This document shows, one piece after another, positions 1-9,146 of a stretch of 31,824 bases of DNA. The notes under the pieces are model-generated. The model ran no database searches. It was not told the origin of the DNA and saw nothing but the letters and a program-made list of their open reading frames with translations. This DNA comes from a virus. Position numbers and translations under genes: made by a program. The first letter of the stretch is position 1, and every line of letters begins with the position of its first letter. Location of the stretch: the IMG/VR virus record IMGVR_UViG_3300035438_000054, positions 1 through 31,824 of that record; one strand, given 5' to 3'.

Positions 1-1
1 A

Positions 2-103
2 AAGCCTACCCGACTTTTACTTTCTCTTAGAGCTTGGGGCGCAACGTCCAAGGAAGACGCTAAAGCTAAGGCTAAAGCGATCTCTAAGAGGAATATGAAG
101 TGA
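2..103 (+). CDS. 3' end of an unidentified late gene (partial)
   Basis: An open frame enters from the left edge and ends at TGA 101-103, giving 33 visible residues ending in a lysine/alanine-rich tail (KEDAKAKAKAISKRNMK). The frame was chosen because its stop overlaps the GTG start of the next gene (GTGA), the spacing seen at many junctions here. From its place upstream of the adaptor genes it should be a head or head-tail gene, but too little is visible to name a family. Another frame reads only nine codons before a stop. Confidence 0.5.
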   Translation, partial: KPTRLLLSLRAWGATSKEDAKAKAKAISKRNMK

Positions 104-435
104 GACCAGTATCAGTCGGAGTTAACCCAACAGCCAATACGCTGACAACTGTTTATACAGTTCCTACGGGTTATTACGCCAAGTTTACTGTGATGTACAT
201 TCACAACACTGGCGGTTCGACTAAGCACATTACTGTTCAATGGTATGACGCAAGTTCGGCTACAACATTGGATATTCTTACTAACTACGACTTGACTTCA
301 AAGCAATACCTTCAGTTTGATGGCAATGCTTATATCGTTTTAGAAGAAGGCGATAGGATTCAAATTACTACTCAAAGTGCAAGTTCCTTCAGTTTTATTG
401 CCACATTTGAGGTTCAGGGAGCACAAAGAACATGA
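100..435 (+). CDS. small virion structural protein (probable)
   Basis: 111-residue protein with a GTG start that overlaps the upstream stop and has AAGAGGAA seven bases before it. The sequence is rich in beta-branched residues and Thr/Ser (TVYTVPTGYYAKFTVMYIHN, then alternating strands), as in small beta-sandwich virion decoration or head-tail proteins. There is no signal peptide or membrane segment. It sits directly before the adaptor gene, overlapping it by four bases (ATGA), so it is probably made with the head-tail joining proteins. Similar short proteins occur at this place in uncultured podoviruses as far as I recall. The exact role is unknown; the structural assignment rests on composition and position. 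Confidence 0.6.
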   Translation: MRPVSVGVNPTANTLTTVYTVPTGYYAKFTVMYIHNTGGSTKHITVQWYDASSATTLDILTNYDLTSKQYLQFDGNAYIVLEEGDRIQITTQSASSFSFIATFEVQGAQRT

Positions 436-1076
436 CCTACTTAGAACTTGTTAACGATGTTCTCATTCGATTGCGTGAGACAACTGTTTCTACAGTATCA
501 GAAACAACTTATTCCGCATTGATTGGCAAGTTTGTCAATGATGCTAAACGTCAGATTGAAGATTCCTATAATTGGAATGTCTTAGGACAAACAATTACAG
601 TTACCACTACCAGTAGTACAAGTTCTTACGCTTTGACAGGTGCGGGTCAGAAGTTTCGTATCAATGACGCTATCAACACTACCAGTGTTATAACTTTGGA
701 TAACACGACTGTTGCGGATATGAACCGCAAACTCAACTTTGGCACACCTTCACAGTCTATTCCCAGTGAGTTTTGCTTTAGTGGTGTAGATGGCAGTGGC
801 GACACAAAGATTGACCTGTTTCCCGTTCCTGATGGTGTTTATACACTCAAGTTTGATTTAACCATCCCACAGGCTAATCTGTCTGCTGATGGCACTTCAG
901 TCAAGGTATTGGACTATTTGGTGACTCAGAGTGCCTATGCTCGTGGTTTGATTGAGCGTGGTGAGGACGGAGGCACTGCTTCTAATGAGGCTTATGCTTT
1001 GTTCCGTGGAATGCTATCTGACGCTATTGCATTGGAAAGCACTCGTTACCCTGAAGATAACTTTGTGGCGGTCTAA
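432..1076 (+). CDS. head-tail adaptor-like protein
   Basis: 214 residues. The N-terminus (MTYLELVNDVLIRLRETTV, then a helix with FVNDAKRQIEDSYNWNVL) is typical of phage adaptor proteins of the gp11/gp4-like type that ring the portal and start the short tail: 'L..vN.vL.RL.E..v' and 'in.A...i...~~W..L' patterns. The middle is beta-rich and the C-terminus helical (YARGLIERGEDGG...AYALFRGMLSDAIALE). The start overlaps the preceding stop (ATGA), and the stop overlaps the next ATG by one base (TAATG). The following gene is a nozzle-like protein, matching the adaptor-nozzle order of T7-like and P22-like tails. The family is inferred by pattern, not by search. Confidence 0.75.
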   Translation: MTYLELVNDVLIRLRETTVSTVSETTYSALIGKFVNDAKRQIEDSYNWNVLGQTITVTTTSSTSSYALTGAGQKFRINDAINTTSVITLDNTTVADMNRKLNFGTPSQSIPSEFCFSGVDGSGDTKIDLFPVPDGVYTLKFDLTIPQANLSADGTSVKVLDYLVTQSAYARGLIERGEDGGTASNEAYALFRGMLSDAIALESTRYPEDNFVAV

Positions 1077-2620
1077 TGGCAGCTCCTCTACAAAGTCAAA
1101 GCATTAGCGCACCAGGCTTTTTCGGCCTGAACACGCAAGATTCGCCATTAGATTTGGCATCTGGCTTTGCTTTGGTCGCCAATAATTGTGTGATTGACCA
1201 ATATGGTCGTGTTGGTTCTCGCAAGGGCTACACAAGGGTTAATCCATCATCGGGTAATCTAGGTGCTAATGACGTTACTGTTATTCACGAATTAGTCCAA
1301 ACTGATGGCACTTTGACTGTTCTGTTCGCAGGGAATCTCAAGTTATTCAAACTTGGTACTTCTAACGCAGTGACTGAGTTAACTTATGGTGGGGGCGGTT
1401 CTGCTCCTACTATCACAGCTAATAACTGGCATTGTGCTTCTCTGAATGGGATTACTTACTTCTTCCAATCTGGACACGATCCTCTTATCTTTGATCCCGC
1501 AGTAAGTACAACTACTTATCGCAGAGTTTCTGAGAAGACAGGATATGTAGCTACTGTTCCGCAAGCCAATATCTGTATCTCAGCATTTGGTCGTTTGTGG
1601 GTAGCTAATACATCCACAGATAAAGTTACGATTACCTTCTCTGATTTGATTGCAGGTCATGTATGGGGTGGTGGTACTTCAGGAACATTGGACGTATCTC
1701 GTGTATGGCCTAATGGTGCAGATGAGATCATGGGTCTAGCGGCTCACAATGACTTTTTATTTATCTTTGGTAAACGACAGATTCTTGTTTACTCAGGTGC
1801 TACTACACCCGCTACGCTTCAGTTAAGCGACACAGTAGGTTCTATTGGTTGCATTGCAAGAGATTCTATTCAGAGTATTGGTACAGACGTAATCTTCTTA
1901 TCTGATTCAGGTGTTCGTTCATTGATGAGGACTATTCAAGAGAAGTCTGCTCCTTTGAGAGACCTATCTAAGAATGTTCGTTCCGATTTGATAGGCTCTT
2001 TGGCAGTAGAGACTCTGGCTAATCTGAAGTCTGTTTACTCAGAGAAGAATGCCTTTTACTTGTTGACTCTTCCAGTAACAGCACAGGTCTTCTGCTTCGA
2101 TACAAAGATGCAATTGCAAGATGGTGCATCTAGGGTCACTAAGTGGGATTCAATCGCTCCTACGGCTCTCTATTCGCTTCGCAATGGTGATTTATACATT
2201 GGTAAGAGTGGATACATTGGTAAGTATGCAAGTTTCTTAGACCACACATCAACTTATCGATTTTCTTACTTTACGAATCATGCAGATTTAGGTAATCAGA
2301 ATCAAATTTCCATCTTGAAAAGAATCAAGACAATTGTGATTGGTGGCTCTGACCAGTTCGTCACGATTAAGTGGGGATTTGACTTTGCTGCCAACTATTT
2401 GTCGGGTAATGCTTACATTCCTGAGCAGAAGAACTATGAATATGGTCTTGCTGAATATGGTGTGGCAGAATACTCTGGTGGTGTGCTTATCAAGACACTA
2501 GATGTGAATGCTTCTGGTGCGGGAAAGATTGTTCAAACTGGTTACGAAACCACCATTAACGGCACACAGTTGTCAATTCAGAAGATTGAGATTCAATCTA
2601 AGAACGGGAAAATATCATGA
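1076..2620 (+). CDS. tail nozzle / tubular protein B-like
   Basis: 514 residues. The N-terminus (PGFFGLNTQDSPLDLASGFA, then ANNCVIDQYGRVGSRKGY) is characteristic of podoviral nozzle proteins: 'GlNt.dsP..l..g.a..a.N...d..G.l..R.G'. Repeated blade-like segments follow (LFAGNLKLFKL, GITYFFQSGHDPLIFD, GRLWVANTSTDKVTITFSD, NDFLFIFGKRQILVYSG, DVIFLSDSGVRSL), consistent with a beta-propeller. In T7-like tails this protein forms the distal tube below the adaptor and gates DNA release. It starts one base inside the adaptor stop, and its stop overlaps the fibre start (ATGA). No truncation is visible. I am fairly sure of the class, less so of the exact family. Confidence 0.8.
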   Translation: MAAPLQSQSISAPGFFGLNTQDSPLDLASGFALVANNCVIDQYGRVGSRKGYTRVNPSSGNLGANDVTVIHELVQTDGTLTVLFAGNLKLFKLGTSNAVTELTYGGGGSAPTITANNWHCASLNGITYFFQSGHDPLIFDPAVSTTTYRRVSEKTGYVATVPQANICISAFGRLWVANTSTDKVTITFSDLIAGHVWGGGTSGTLDVSRVWPNGADEIMGLAAHNDFLFIFGKRQILVYSGATTPATLQLSDTVGSIGCIARDSIQSIGTDVIFLSDSGVRSLMRTIQEKSAPLRDLSKNVRSDLIGSLAVETLANLKSVYSEKNAFYLLTLPVTAQVFCFDTKMQLQDGASRVTKWDSIAPTALYSLRNGDLYIGKSGYIGKYASFLDHTSTYRFSYFTNHADLGNQNQISILKRIKTIVIGGSDQFVTIKWGFDFAANYLSGNAYIPEQKNYEYGLAEYGVAEYSGGVLIKTLDVNASGAGKIVQTGYETTINGTQLSIQKIEIQSKNGKIS

Positions 2621-5157
2621 GTAACTACACAAAAAGTACCAACTTTGCGACTAAAGACAACCTTAGTCCTGGTGATCCGTTAAAGATCGTCCGTGGTACT
2701 GAGATTGACACAGAGTTCAATAACATCTCTACTGCCATCTCTACGAAGACAGATAACTCTGCTGCCGCAATTACTGGTGGTTCAATTACTGGTATCACAG
2801 ACTTAGCAGTTGCTGATGGAGGTACAGGAGCTTCTACGGCTACTGCGGCTTTAAATAACCTCTTGCCTAGCCAATCAGGTAACTCTAGCAAGTATCTTCA
2901 GACGGATGGAACTAACGCTACTTGGGATGCAATCAGTATCAATACTGGCGACATCACAGGTACTTTAGGTGTTACCAATGGTGGTACTGGTGTAACTACC
3001 TCAACAGGTACAGGCAATGTAGTGTTGTCAAACTCGCCAACACTGGTGACTCCCGCATTGGGAACTCCTGCTTCTGGTACTTTGACAAACGCCACAGGCC
3101 TGCCAATCTCTACGGGTGTGAGTGGTTTAGGTACAGGTGTAGCTACATTCTTGGGTACTCCATCATCTGCCAACCTAGCCTCCGCAGTATCAGATGAAAC
3201 AGGTTCTGGTGCTTTGGTGTTTGCCAACTCACCTACCTTAGTAACTCCTGCTTTGGGTACTCCATCTGCTTTGGTAGGCACAAACATCACAGGCACTGCC
3301 TCTGGCTTAACAGCGGGTAACGTCACTACTAACGCTAACTTAACAGGTGCAGTCACTTCTGTTGGCAATGCAACATCTTTGGGTTCATTTAGTTCTGCTA
3401 ACCTTTTAGGTGCTTTGACAGACGAGACAGGCACAGGATCAGCAGTATTTGCTACTTCTCCTACCCTAGTAACACCTATCCTTGGAACACCCACTAGCGC
3501 AACCTTAACAAACGCTACAGGTCTTCCTATCGCTACAGGTGTATCAGGTCTAGGAACAGGTGTGGCAACGGCTCTAGCGGTCAATGTAGGCTCTTCTGGC
3601 GCACCTTTGGTCAATGGTGGTGTGCTTGGTACGCCATCTAGCGGTACTGCAACCAACTTAACTGGTTTGCCTTTGACAACTGGAGTGACAGGAACACTAC
3701 CTACTGCCAATGGCGGTACAAACTTAGGTGGTGCTACTCCATTCACATCAGGCGGTGTGGTTTACGCTTCTAGTTCTAGTGCATTGGCTACTGGCTCTGC
3801 GCTGACTTGGAATGGAACAGTTTTAAATGCTGTTGGAAAAGTTCAATCAACCAATTCTACAAATACTGTAGGCCAGACTGCTAATTTTGTATTAAACACA
3901 TTCAATACAAATTTTGGAGCAACAGATTCCGCAACTTTGCAATCAGTATTGAACAATACGACTACTGGTGCAAATGACTTTTTCATTAAACAATTTAATC
4001 ACAACCAAGGCACAACTTCCGACATAGTTTTAAAAGCAAGTTCAGGAGATAGCGGGTTTGTCAGTTTATATGCGGCAAATACTGAAGGACTACGCCTCAC
4101 ACCCTCAAGCCTTTACACGGCTAGTGGAATCAATGTAGGGTTTGGACTGAGTAATCCTGCTTATAAGTTGGATGTAAATGGTGACATTAACTTAGCAGAC
4201 ACTCAATCATTGCGTGGTGGTGGTCAGCTTCTTTTGAGAAGAACTGCATCTACAAATGAGATAAGGATTGGTTCTGGTGATGCTTCTGATTATATAGCGT
4301 TGTATTCGGGTGCGGCTCTTAAAGCAACACTTAACACCGCAGGCAATCTAGGCTTGGGAGTTCCTCCGAGTGCTTGGAATACAACCTATGCAAAAGCAAT
4401 TCAACTTTCAGGGGGTTCACTTTGGTCTTATGATAATTCTCTAATTGCAATGCAACAGAATTCATATTACAACGCATCAGCAGGATTTACTTACATTGCA
4501 AATGGATTATCGTCTGAATACTATCAATTTGATGGTAAACATATTTGGCGTACAGCCCCATCAGGCACAGCAGGAAACCCTGTTACTTTTACCGATGTAA
4601 TGACGCTAGATGCGTCTGGGAATTTGCTAGTGGGGGCTACTACATCTGGAGTGGCAAATGGAGGCATACATTTATTACCAGCAGGTTTTGGGGCTGGAAT
4701 TCCATTTATTGGTACTGGTGGGAATACTTCAAGTGATAGCCAATTTTCAATGGCTGTTTATTCAACATCTGCCTCACAGTATCAGTTTTATGTTGGTTAT
4801 GGTGGAACAGTCTTTGCCCGTTCAATTGTAATTAGTTCGCTTTCTGACCAGCGTTTAAAAGAAAACATTGTTGATTTAGATGTTGGCCTTGACAAAATCA
4901 TGGCACTCAAGCCTCGCAAGTTTGATTGGAAAGAAGGCAAAGGCACAAACAAAAAGAATGTTCGTGGATTTATTGCCCAAGAACTTGAACAAGTTTTTCC
5001 TGACCTAATTGATGAATGGGCAGACCCTGCACCAGAAGGTGAAGACCCTTATAAATCTGTGCGTCAAGATTTAATGCCTGTATTGGTCAAAGCCATTCAA
5101 GAACAACAAGCAATCATTGAATCACTCAAGGCACGACTTGATGCCGCTAATCTTTAA
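2617..5157 (+). CDS. tail fibre with C-terminal S74 intramolecular chaperone
   Basis: 846 residues. The N-terminal ~60 residues should attach to the tail. Residues ~60-390 are Gly/Thr/Ser-rich repeats (ADGGTGAST, SPTLVTPALGTP, TNATGLPISTGVSGLGTGVA, LGTPSS) typical of trimeric fibre shafts. A variable knob follows (~400-740). The C-terminus is a peptidase S74/endosialidase-type chaperone: SDQRLKENI with candidate catalytic Ser743 and Lys748, then LDKIMALKPRKFDW and GFIAQELEQVFPDLI, ending in a coiled coil (LVKAIQEQQAIIESLKARLD). In this family the chaperone drives trimerisation and then cuts itself off before the Ser. The protein should bind the host receptor. Shaft repeats and knob are likely recombination-prone. 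Confidence 0.92.
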   Translation: MSNYTKSTNFATKDNLSPGDPLKIVRGTEIDTEFNNISTAISTKTDNSAAAITGGSITGITDLAVADGGTGASTATAALNNLLPSQSGNSSKYLQTDGTNATWDAISINTGDITGTLGVTNGGTGVTTSTGTGNVVLSNSPTLVTPALGTPASGTLTNATGLPISTGVSGLGTGVATFLGTPSSANLASAVSDETGSGALVFANSPTLVTPALGTPSALVGTNITGTASGLTAGNVTTNANLTGAVTSVGNATSLGSFSSANLLGALTDETGTGSAVFATSPTLVTPILGTPTSATLTNATGLPIATGVSGLGTGVATALAVNVGSSGAPLVNGGVLGTPSSGTATNLTGLPLTTGVTGTLPTANGGTNLGGATPFTSGGVVYASSSSALATGSALTWNGTVLNAVGKVQSTNSTNTVGQTANFVLNTFNTNFGATDSATLQSVLNNTTTGANDFFIKQFNHNQGTTSDIVLKASSGDSGFVSLYAANTEGLRLTPSSLYTASGINVGFGLSNPAYKLDVNGDINLADTQSLRGGGQLLLRRTASTNEIRIGSGDASDYIALYSGAALKATLNTAGNLGLGVPPSAWNTTYAKAIQLSGGSLWSYDNSLIAMQQNSYYNASAGFTYIANGLSSEYYQFDGKHIWRTAPSGTAGNPVTFTDVMTLDASGNLLVGATTSGVANGGIHLLPAGFGAGIPFIGTGGNTSSDSQFSMAVYSTSASQYQFYVGYGGTVFARSIVISSLSDQRLKENIVDLDVGLDKIMALKPRKFDWKEGKGTNKKNVRGFIAQELEQVFPDLIDEWADPAPEGEDPYKSVRQDLMPVLVKAIQEQQAIIESLKARLDAANL

Positions 5158-5168
5158 AAGGAAATAAC

Positions 5169-5474
5169 ATGACTACATCTTACAACTGGCTAATAACCCA
5201 AACTGACTACGAAACCGCCAATGGTTTCATCACTACAGCGCACTGGACTTGCCGTGCAGTAGATGGCGACAACATGGCTTCAATCTACTCAACTTGCTCA
5301 TGGGCTTCTGGTACACCAACAATCCCCTATGCCCAAGTCACTATGGCTGAAGTATTAGATTGGGTTTGGGCTAATGGTGTTGATAAACAAGCCACAGAAG
5401 ATGCTCTGGCGGCTAATATTGCTTTGCAGAAGAATCCTGTTACTGCTACTGGCACACCTTGGAGTGCAGCATGA
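5169..5474 (+). CDS. conserved phage protein next to the fibre gene
   Basis: 101 residues, starting 11 bases after the fibre stop with AAAGGAAATAAC as ribosome-binding site. The sequence opens with short beta strands (YNWLITQTDYET, GFITTAHWTCRAVDG) and ends in a helical part (MAEVLDWVWANGVDKQATEDALAANI) followed by KNPVTATGTPW. Small proteins of this layout, with a conserved 'W.. ....d...eea l...i..q..P...g.pW' end, are common after fibre genes and may be fibre accessory or virion proteins; this comes from memory of similar phage proteins (perhaps the DUF7936 group). There is no signal peptide. The stop overlaps the next start (ATGA). Function unknown. Confidence 0.7.
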   Translation: MTTSYNWLITQTDYETANGFITTAHWTCRAVDGDNMASIYSTCSWASGTPTIPYAQVTMAEVLDWVWANGVDKQATEDALAANIALQKNPVTATGTPWSAA

Positions 5475-5611
5475 AATTAGAGTTAGACGTTAACGAGATT
5501 AACTTTGTATTACAAACTTTGGGGCAGTTGCCCTCGAGTAGTGGCGTGTGGCCTCTTATCGTAAAGATTAAAGAACAGGCTGAAGCGCAAGTTCCTAAAG
5601 AAGCGGAGTAA
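5471..5611 (+). CDS. 46-residue hypothetical protein
   Basis: Short gene starting at ATG 5471 inside the stop of the previous gene (ATGA) and ending at TAA 5609-5611, five bases before the next start. The product is amphipathic and helical: MKLELDVNEINFVLQTLGQ, then WPLIVKIKEQAEAQVPKEAE. Proteins of this size with 'L.v.evn.iL..L...P...v..li.kI..Qa..Q' occur in many tailed phages near tail genes; the Gln/Glu-rich end suggests an oligomerising helix. No known role. Support comes from tight packing between two genes and the coupled start. Confidence 0.65.
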   Translation: MKLELDVNEINFVLQTLGQLPSSSGVWPLIVKIKEQAEAQVPKEAE

Positions 5612-5616
5612 ACATC

Positions 5617-7833
5617 ATGGCTGTAAACGCACAAGCATACTTTTCTGCTAACCCAGACGTTGCGGCATCTTATGCAGAAAATGCCTATGGAATGACCCCT
5701 CAGCAATTTGCTGATTTCCACTATGAAAATTATGGTCGAAATGAACAGCGGTCGCCAACTGGAAGCGTTAGCAGCCAACAGATTTTAGATTTCTTAACTG
5801 CAAATCCTAATTTGACAGATGCTCAGATCGTTTCTGCTATGGAAACTTATGGGGTATCTCCTGCTCAAATGGCTCAAGCTGTTGGCTTGCCAGAGGGTCA
5901 GGTTGTTTCTAGGGTGGCGGCAGTTATCCCAGAAGGTAATGCAAAACTCCTTGGTGACACTTGGGTTCAACCTGTTTACCAAGTAACTGGTAGCGGAGAA
6001 GATCGTCAAGTTGGTGGGATTGAGAGTGTCTCAGTTTATAAAACTACTGGTGGTGTAAATGATAAGGCTACTGTTGGTACTCCAGTACAAAACTACACAT
6101 CTACTGGCGAACTTACTGGTACTTCTCAAATAACATCAAGTGGAGATACTTCATTCTTTGGTGGACTTGTAGATGCTTTGAAAGACCCAGTAGTTTTAGC
6201 CGCTTTAGGTGGTGCTGCTGCGGGTGGTCTATTAGGTGGTGCAGGTGCTGCAGGTGCGGCAGGAACTGCGGCAGGTACAGGATTGGGTACTGGTCTAACA
6301 GCAGGTGCTGGTGGTTTAGGCTTATCTACTACTGGTGCAGGTCTTGGTGCTTTGGGTACAGGTGCGGGTATTACTGCGGGAACTGGTCTTGGAACTGGTG
6401 TTTTAACTGGTTCTACATTAGGTACTTCACTTTTAGGAGCAGGTGCATTGACAGGAGCAGGAGTTCTTGGCGGCACAACTCTTGGAACGACAGGTGCGGG
6501 TGCTTCAGGTCTTGGAGCAGGTTCATCATTGGGTACTGGAATAACGGCAGGTGCTGGCGGTCTAGGTCTTAGCACCACGGGTGCGGGTTTGGGAACTTTA
6601 GGTACAGGCGCAGGAATCACAGCGGGTACAGGATTAACTGGCACTGGTGTTTTAACAGGATCGGGTCTTGGCTCTACTTTGCTTGGAACTGGTGCGGGTG
6701 CTTTGACGGGAACTGGAGTTCTTACAGGTTCTGGACTTGGTACAACTTTATTAGGCACAGGTGCAGGAACGGGTGTAACTGGCGGTGTAACCGGTTTAGG
6801 CGCAGGAACATTAGGAACAGGTGCATTGACAACACTTCCTACAGCAATTCCTCCAACAATACCAACAGGTCTTACTGCGGCTCAATTAGCTTCTTTGTTT
6901 TCTTCTGGTTTGACTACTGGTGCGGGTCTTCTGCAACAACAAACATCTCGTGAAGCGGCTCAACGTGCGCAACAGATGATTGATGCTGAGACTGCTGCGG
7001 CTAAACAAGCGGCTCAGTTCCGTCCTATTGGCATGACAACTCGATTTGGTACTTCACAATTCCAAGTTGATCCTAGAACTGGTCAGTTGATTAGCGCAGG
7101 TTACACACTAGACCCACAAGCAAAGAATGCTCAAGATAGATTTGTTGCTTTGGCTGAACAAGGTCTACAGCAAGCTGAAGGCGCACAAGCACAGTTTGCT
7201 CCTCTTCAAACAGGCGCACAGAACTTGTTTAACCTTGGAAACCAGTATATTGCTCAAAGTCCTCAAGATGTCGCTCAGAACTATCTCAATCAACAGATGG
7301 CTTTGTTGCAACCTGGTCGTGAATTAGAGTTGGCTAATCTGCAAAACAGACTCCAACAACAAGGTCGTGGCGGTCTTTCTGTTGCTCAAGGTGGCACTAT
7401 GGGTGCAACTACTCCTGAGTTACAGGCTTTGTTTAATGCTCGTGCTCAACAAGAGGCAGTATTAGCGGCACAAGCTCAACAAGCTGGTCAACAACAGGTT
7501 GCCTTTGGTGCAGGATTGCTTGGTCAAGGTGCTGGCGCAATGGGTCAATACTATGGTGGTCAACAAGCGGCTTATCAGCCTTACACGACTGCTTTGGGAC
7601 AAGTTCAAGGTTTGGAGCAATTAGCACAACAACCATTGCAAATGGGTGCGGCTCTTGGTCAACAAGCGGCTACAGCGGGTGCTAACGTAGGTCGTTTAGG
7701 CTTATCAGGCGCTGAGTTCAGTACTCGATTAGCTACTGGTAATGCGGCAACCACTAATCCCTATTCAACACTATTGAGTGGACTAGGTGCTTCTCCCGCA
7801 TTTGGGCAAGCATTTGGTGGCTTATTTTCTTAA
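5617..7833 (+). CDS. glycine-rich internal virion / ejection-type protein
   Basis: 738 residues. Residues 1-50 hold a 'NPDVAASYAENAYGMTPQQFADFHYENYGRNEQR' type module (seen as YFSANPDVAASY and FADFHYENYGRNEQR), found in various phage and surface proteins. After a linker, residues ~190-430 are a long Gly/Thr/Ala/Leu tract built from GTGAG and LGTG units, with one ~40-residue block present twice. Residues ~430-738 are Gln/Ala-rich helices (AAQRAQQMIDAETAAAKQAAQF, ELELANLQNRLQQQGRGG) as in podoviral internal core proteins. It is the first of three large genes in the place of T7/P22 ejection proteins. The glycine-rich hydrophobic tract could enter a membrane. The class is inferred from position and composition. 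Confidence 0.65.
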   Translation: MAVNAQAYFSANPDVAASYAENAYGMTPQQFADFHYENYGRNEQRSPTGSVSSQQILDFLTANPNLTDAQIVSAMETYGVSPAQMAQAVGLPEGQVVSRVAAVIPEGNAKLLGDTWVQPVYQVTGSGEDRQVGGIESVSVYKTTGGVNDKATVGTPVQNYTSTGELTGTSQITSSGDTSFFGGLVDALKDPVVLAALGGAAAGGLLGGAGAAGAAGTAAGTGLGTGLTAGAGGLGLSTTGAGLGALGTGAGITAGTGLGTGVLTGSTLGTSLLGAGALTGAGVLGGTTLGTTGAGASGLGAGSSLGTGITAGAGGLGLSTTGAGLGTLGTGAGITAGTGLTGTGVLTGSGLGSTLLGTGAGALTGTGVLTGSGLGTTLLGTGAGTGVTGGVTGLGAGTLGTGALTTLPTAIPPTIPTGLTAAQLASLFSSGLTTGAGLLQQQTSREAAQRAQQMIDAETAAAKQAAQFRPIGMTTRFGTSQFQVDPRTGQLISAGYTLDPQAKNAQDRFVALAEQGLQQAEGAQAQFAPLQTGAQNLFNLGNQYIAQSPQDVAQNYLNQQMALLQPGRELELANLQNRLQQQGRGGLSVAQGGTMGATTPELQALFNARAQQEAVLAAQAQQAGQQQVAFGAGLLGQGAGAMGQYYGGQQAAYQPYTTALGQVQGLEQLAQQPLQMGAALGQQAATAGANVGRLGLSGAEFSTRLATGNAATTNPYSTLLSGLGASPAFGQAFGGLFS

Positions 7834-7842
7834 GGATTCATC

Positions 7843-9144
7843 ATGGCAGAAAATATCGTAGCGGGTTTGTTTGGGCTAACCCCTGAAATGTATGGTGAGC
7901 GTCAGAGAACAAGTGCTTTGCAAGAAGGCATTACCCTTGCCCAACTAGACCCTGCGGCTCGTGGTGCGGCAATGACGTATGCGGGTGCTAGAGGGCTTGG
8001 TAATGCTATTGGTGGTGCTTTTGGCATAGAAGACCCACAACTGAAGATGATTAGTGCTAGGAATAGTATTGCCCAACAGATAGACCAGAACAATCCTGAG
8101 TCGATTATGAAGGGTGCTCAGATGTTGTCGCAGATAGGAGATCAACAAGGTGCTATGGCTTTGGCTCAGTATGCCCGTCAAGCACAAGAGAGTATGGCTC
8201 AAACACAACAGCGTTTAGCGTCAGCAAAAGCGTCTGAAGCTCAGGCTACTCGTGAGCGCCAACAAGCAGTCCCCAAAGAAATTGTGATTGCCAATGAGAA
8301 AGCTCGGATTACAGATCAGCTTGACCAACTTCGTTTGCAAGAGACTACACCAGAGAACACTCGTGCAAGTCGCATACTTACAACACAATTAGTTGAGTTG
8401 GAAAAGTTAGATGATAAATCTAAGAAGACTGTTGTTGTTGGAAATTCTTTGGTGGATGCAACTACTGGTGTAGAAATCTATAAAGGCCCAGATACACAGA
8501 AGTATTCTGAGTTTGCTAAAACATTGATTGATGCGGGTCTGAAACCAGGCACTGAACCTTTCCAAAAACGTATGCTTGAATACGCAACTAAAAAAGTTGA
8601 GGGAGCTGGCAAAGGCACTGGTAACGTCACCATTGGTGGTATCAATGTTGATACAGGCGTTGCTTCTAAAGAGGCAAGCAAAATTATTGGTCAAAATGTA
8701 GCAAATATTGAAACTCAATTTTCATTAAAGACTGCTTTTGATGACGCTATTAAATTGGTTAATCAAGGCATTTATGGCGGTGCTTATGGGCCAGAGAAAC
8801 AGTTTTTAGCTAAATTTACAGGTATTGGTAGCCCTCAAAAGGTTGAAAATACTGAAGTATTTATGGCAAACATTGGTGAGATTGTTATTCCTCGCTTGCA
8901 ACAGTTTGGTGGTAATGACTCTAATGAAGAGTTGAAATACTTGCAAAAAGTTGTTGCTGGTGAATTACGAATGGAGCCAAAAGCAATGTTGCGAGTTCTT
9001 GAGAGTGCAGAGCGAAAAACAAGAAACAATATTGAGCGTCTTCAGAAGCAAACATCTGGCAAGCCAGGAGAAGCATTGCCAACAACACCAATGAATGCGC
9101 CTCTAGGTTCGCCACAAAACCCAATCAAGCTGAAGGACAAATAA
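7843..9144 (+). CDS. internal virion protein (probable)
   Basis: 433 residues with a start nine bases after the previous stop (AAGGATTCATCATGG). The N-terminus (NIVAGLFGLTPEMYGERQ, LDPAARGAAMTYAGARGLG, then IGGAFGIEDPQL) is an Ala/Gly-rich helical region. Residues ~75-190 are strongly helical and Gln/Ala/Glu-rich (ALAQYARQAQESMAQTQQRL), likely coiled coil. The second half has KTAFDDAIKLVNQGIYGGAYGP and NIGEIVIPRLQQFGGNDSNEE, a pattern I associate with phage proteins found beside ejection proteins. Position between two other large internal-protein candidates supports a virion core or DNA-ejection role. No enzyme motif is visible. Name inferred. Confidence 0.65.
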   Translation: MAENIVAGLFGLTPEMYGERQRTSALQEGITLAQLDPAARGAAMTYAGARGLGNAIGGAFGIEDPQLKMISARNSIAQQIDQNNPESIMKGAQMLSQIGDQQGAMALAQYARQAQESMAQTQQRLASAKASEAQATRERQQAVPKEIVIANEKARITDQLDQLRLQETTPENTRASRILTTQLVELEKLDDKSKKTVVVGNSLVDATTGVEIYKGPDTQKYSEFAKTLIDAGLKPGTEPFQKRMLEYATKKVEGAGKGTGNVTIGGINVDTGVASKEASKIIGQNVANIETQFSLKTAFDDAIKLVNQGIYGGAYGPEKQFLAKFTGIGSPQKVENTEVFMANIGEIVIPRLQQFGGNDSNEELKYLQKVVAGELRMEPKAMLRVLESAERKTRNNIERLQKQTSGKPGEALPTTPMNAPLGSPQNPIKLKDK

Positions 9145-9146
9145 TC

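Noticed and set aside
2898-3746. 282-codon proline/valine-rich frame on the - strand opposite the fibre gene
   Set aside because: It is the complement of Gly/Thr repeat codons in a well-supported fibre gene; there is no ribosome-binding site and composition is only Pro/Val/Ala.
6126-6758. 210-codon proline-rich frame on the - strand opposite the glycine-rich tract
   Set aside because: GGT/GGA codons read backwards give ACC/TCC and CCx; the frame is a by-product of repeat composition inside a clear + strand gene.
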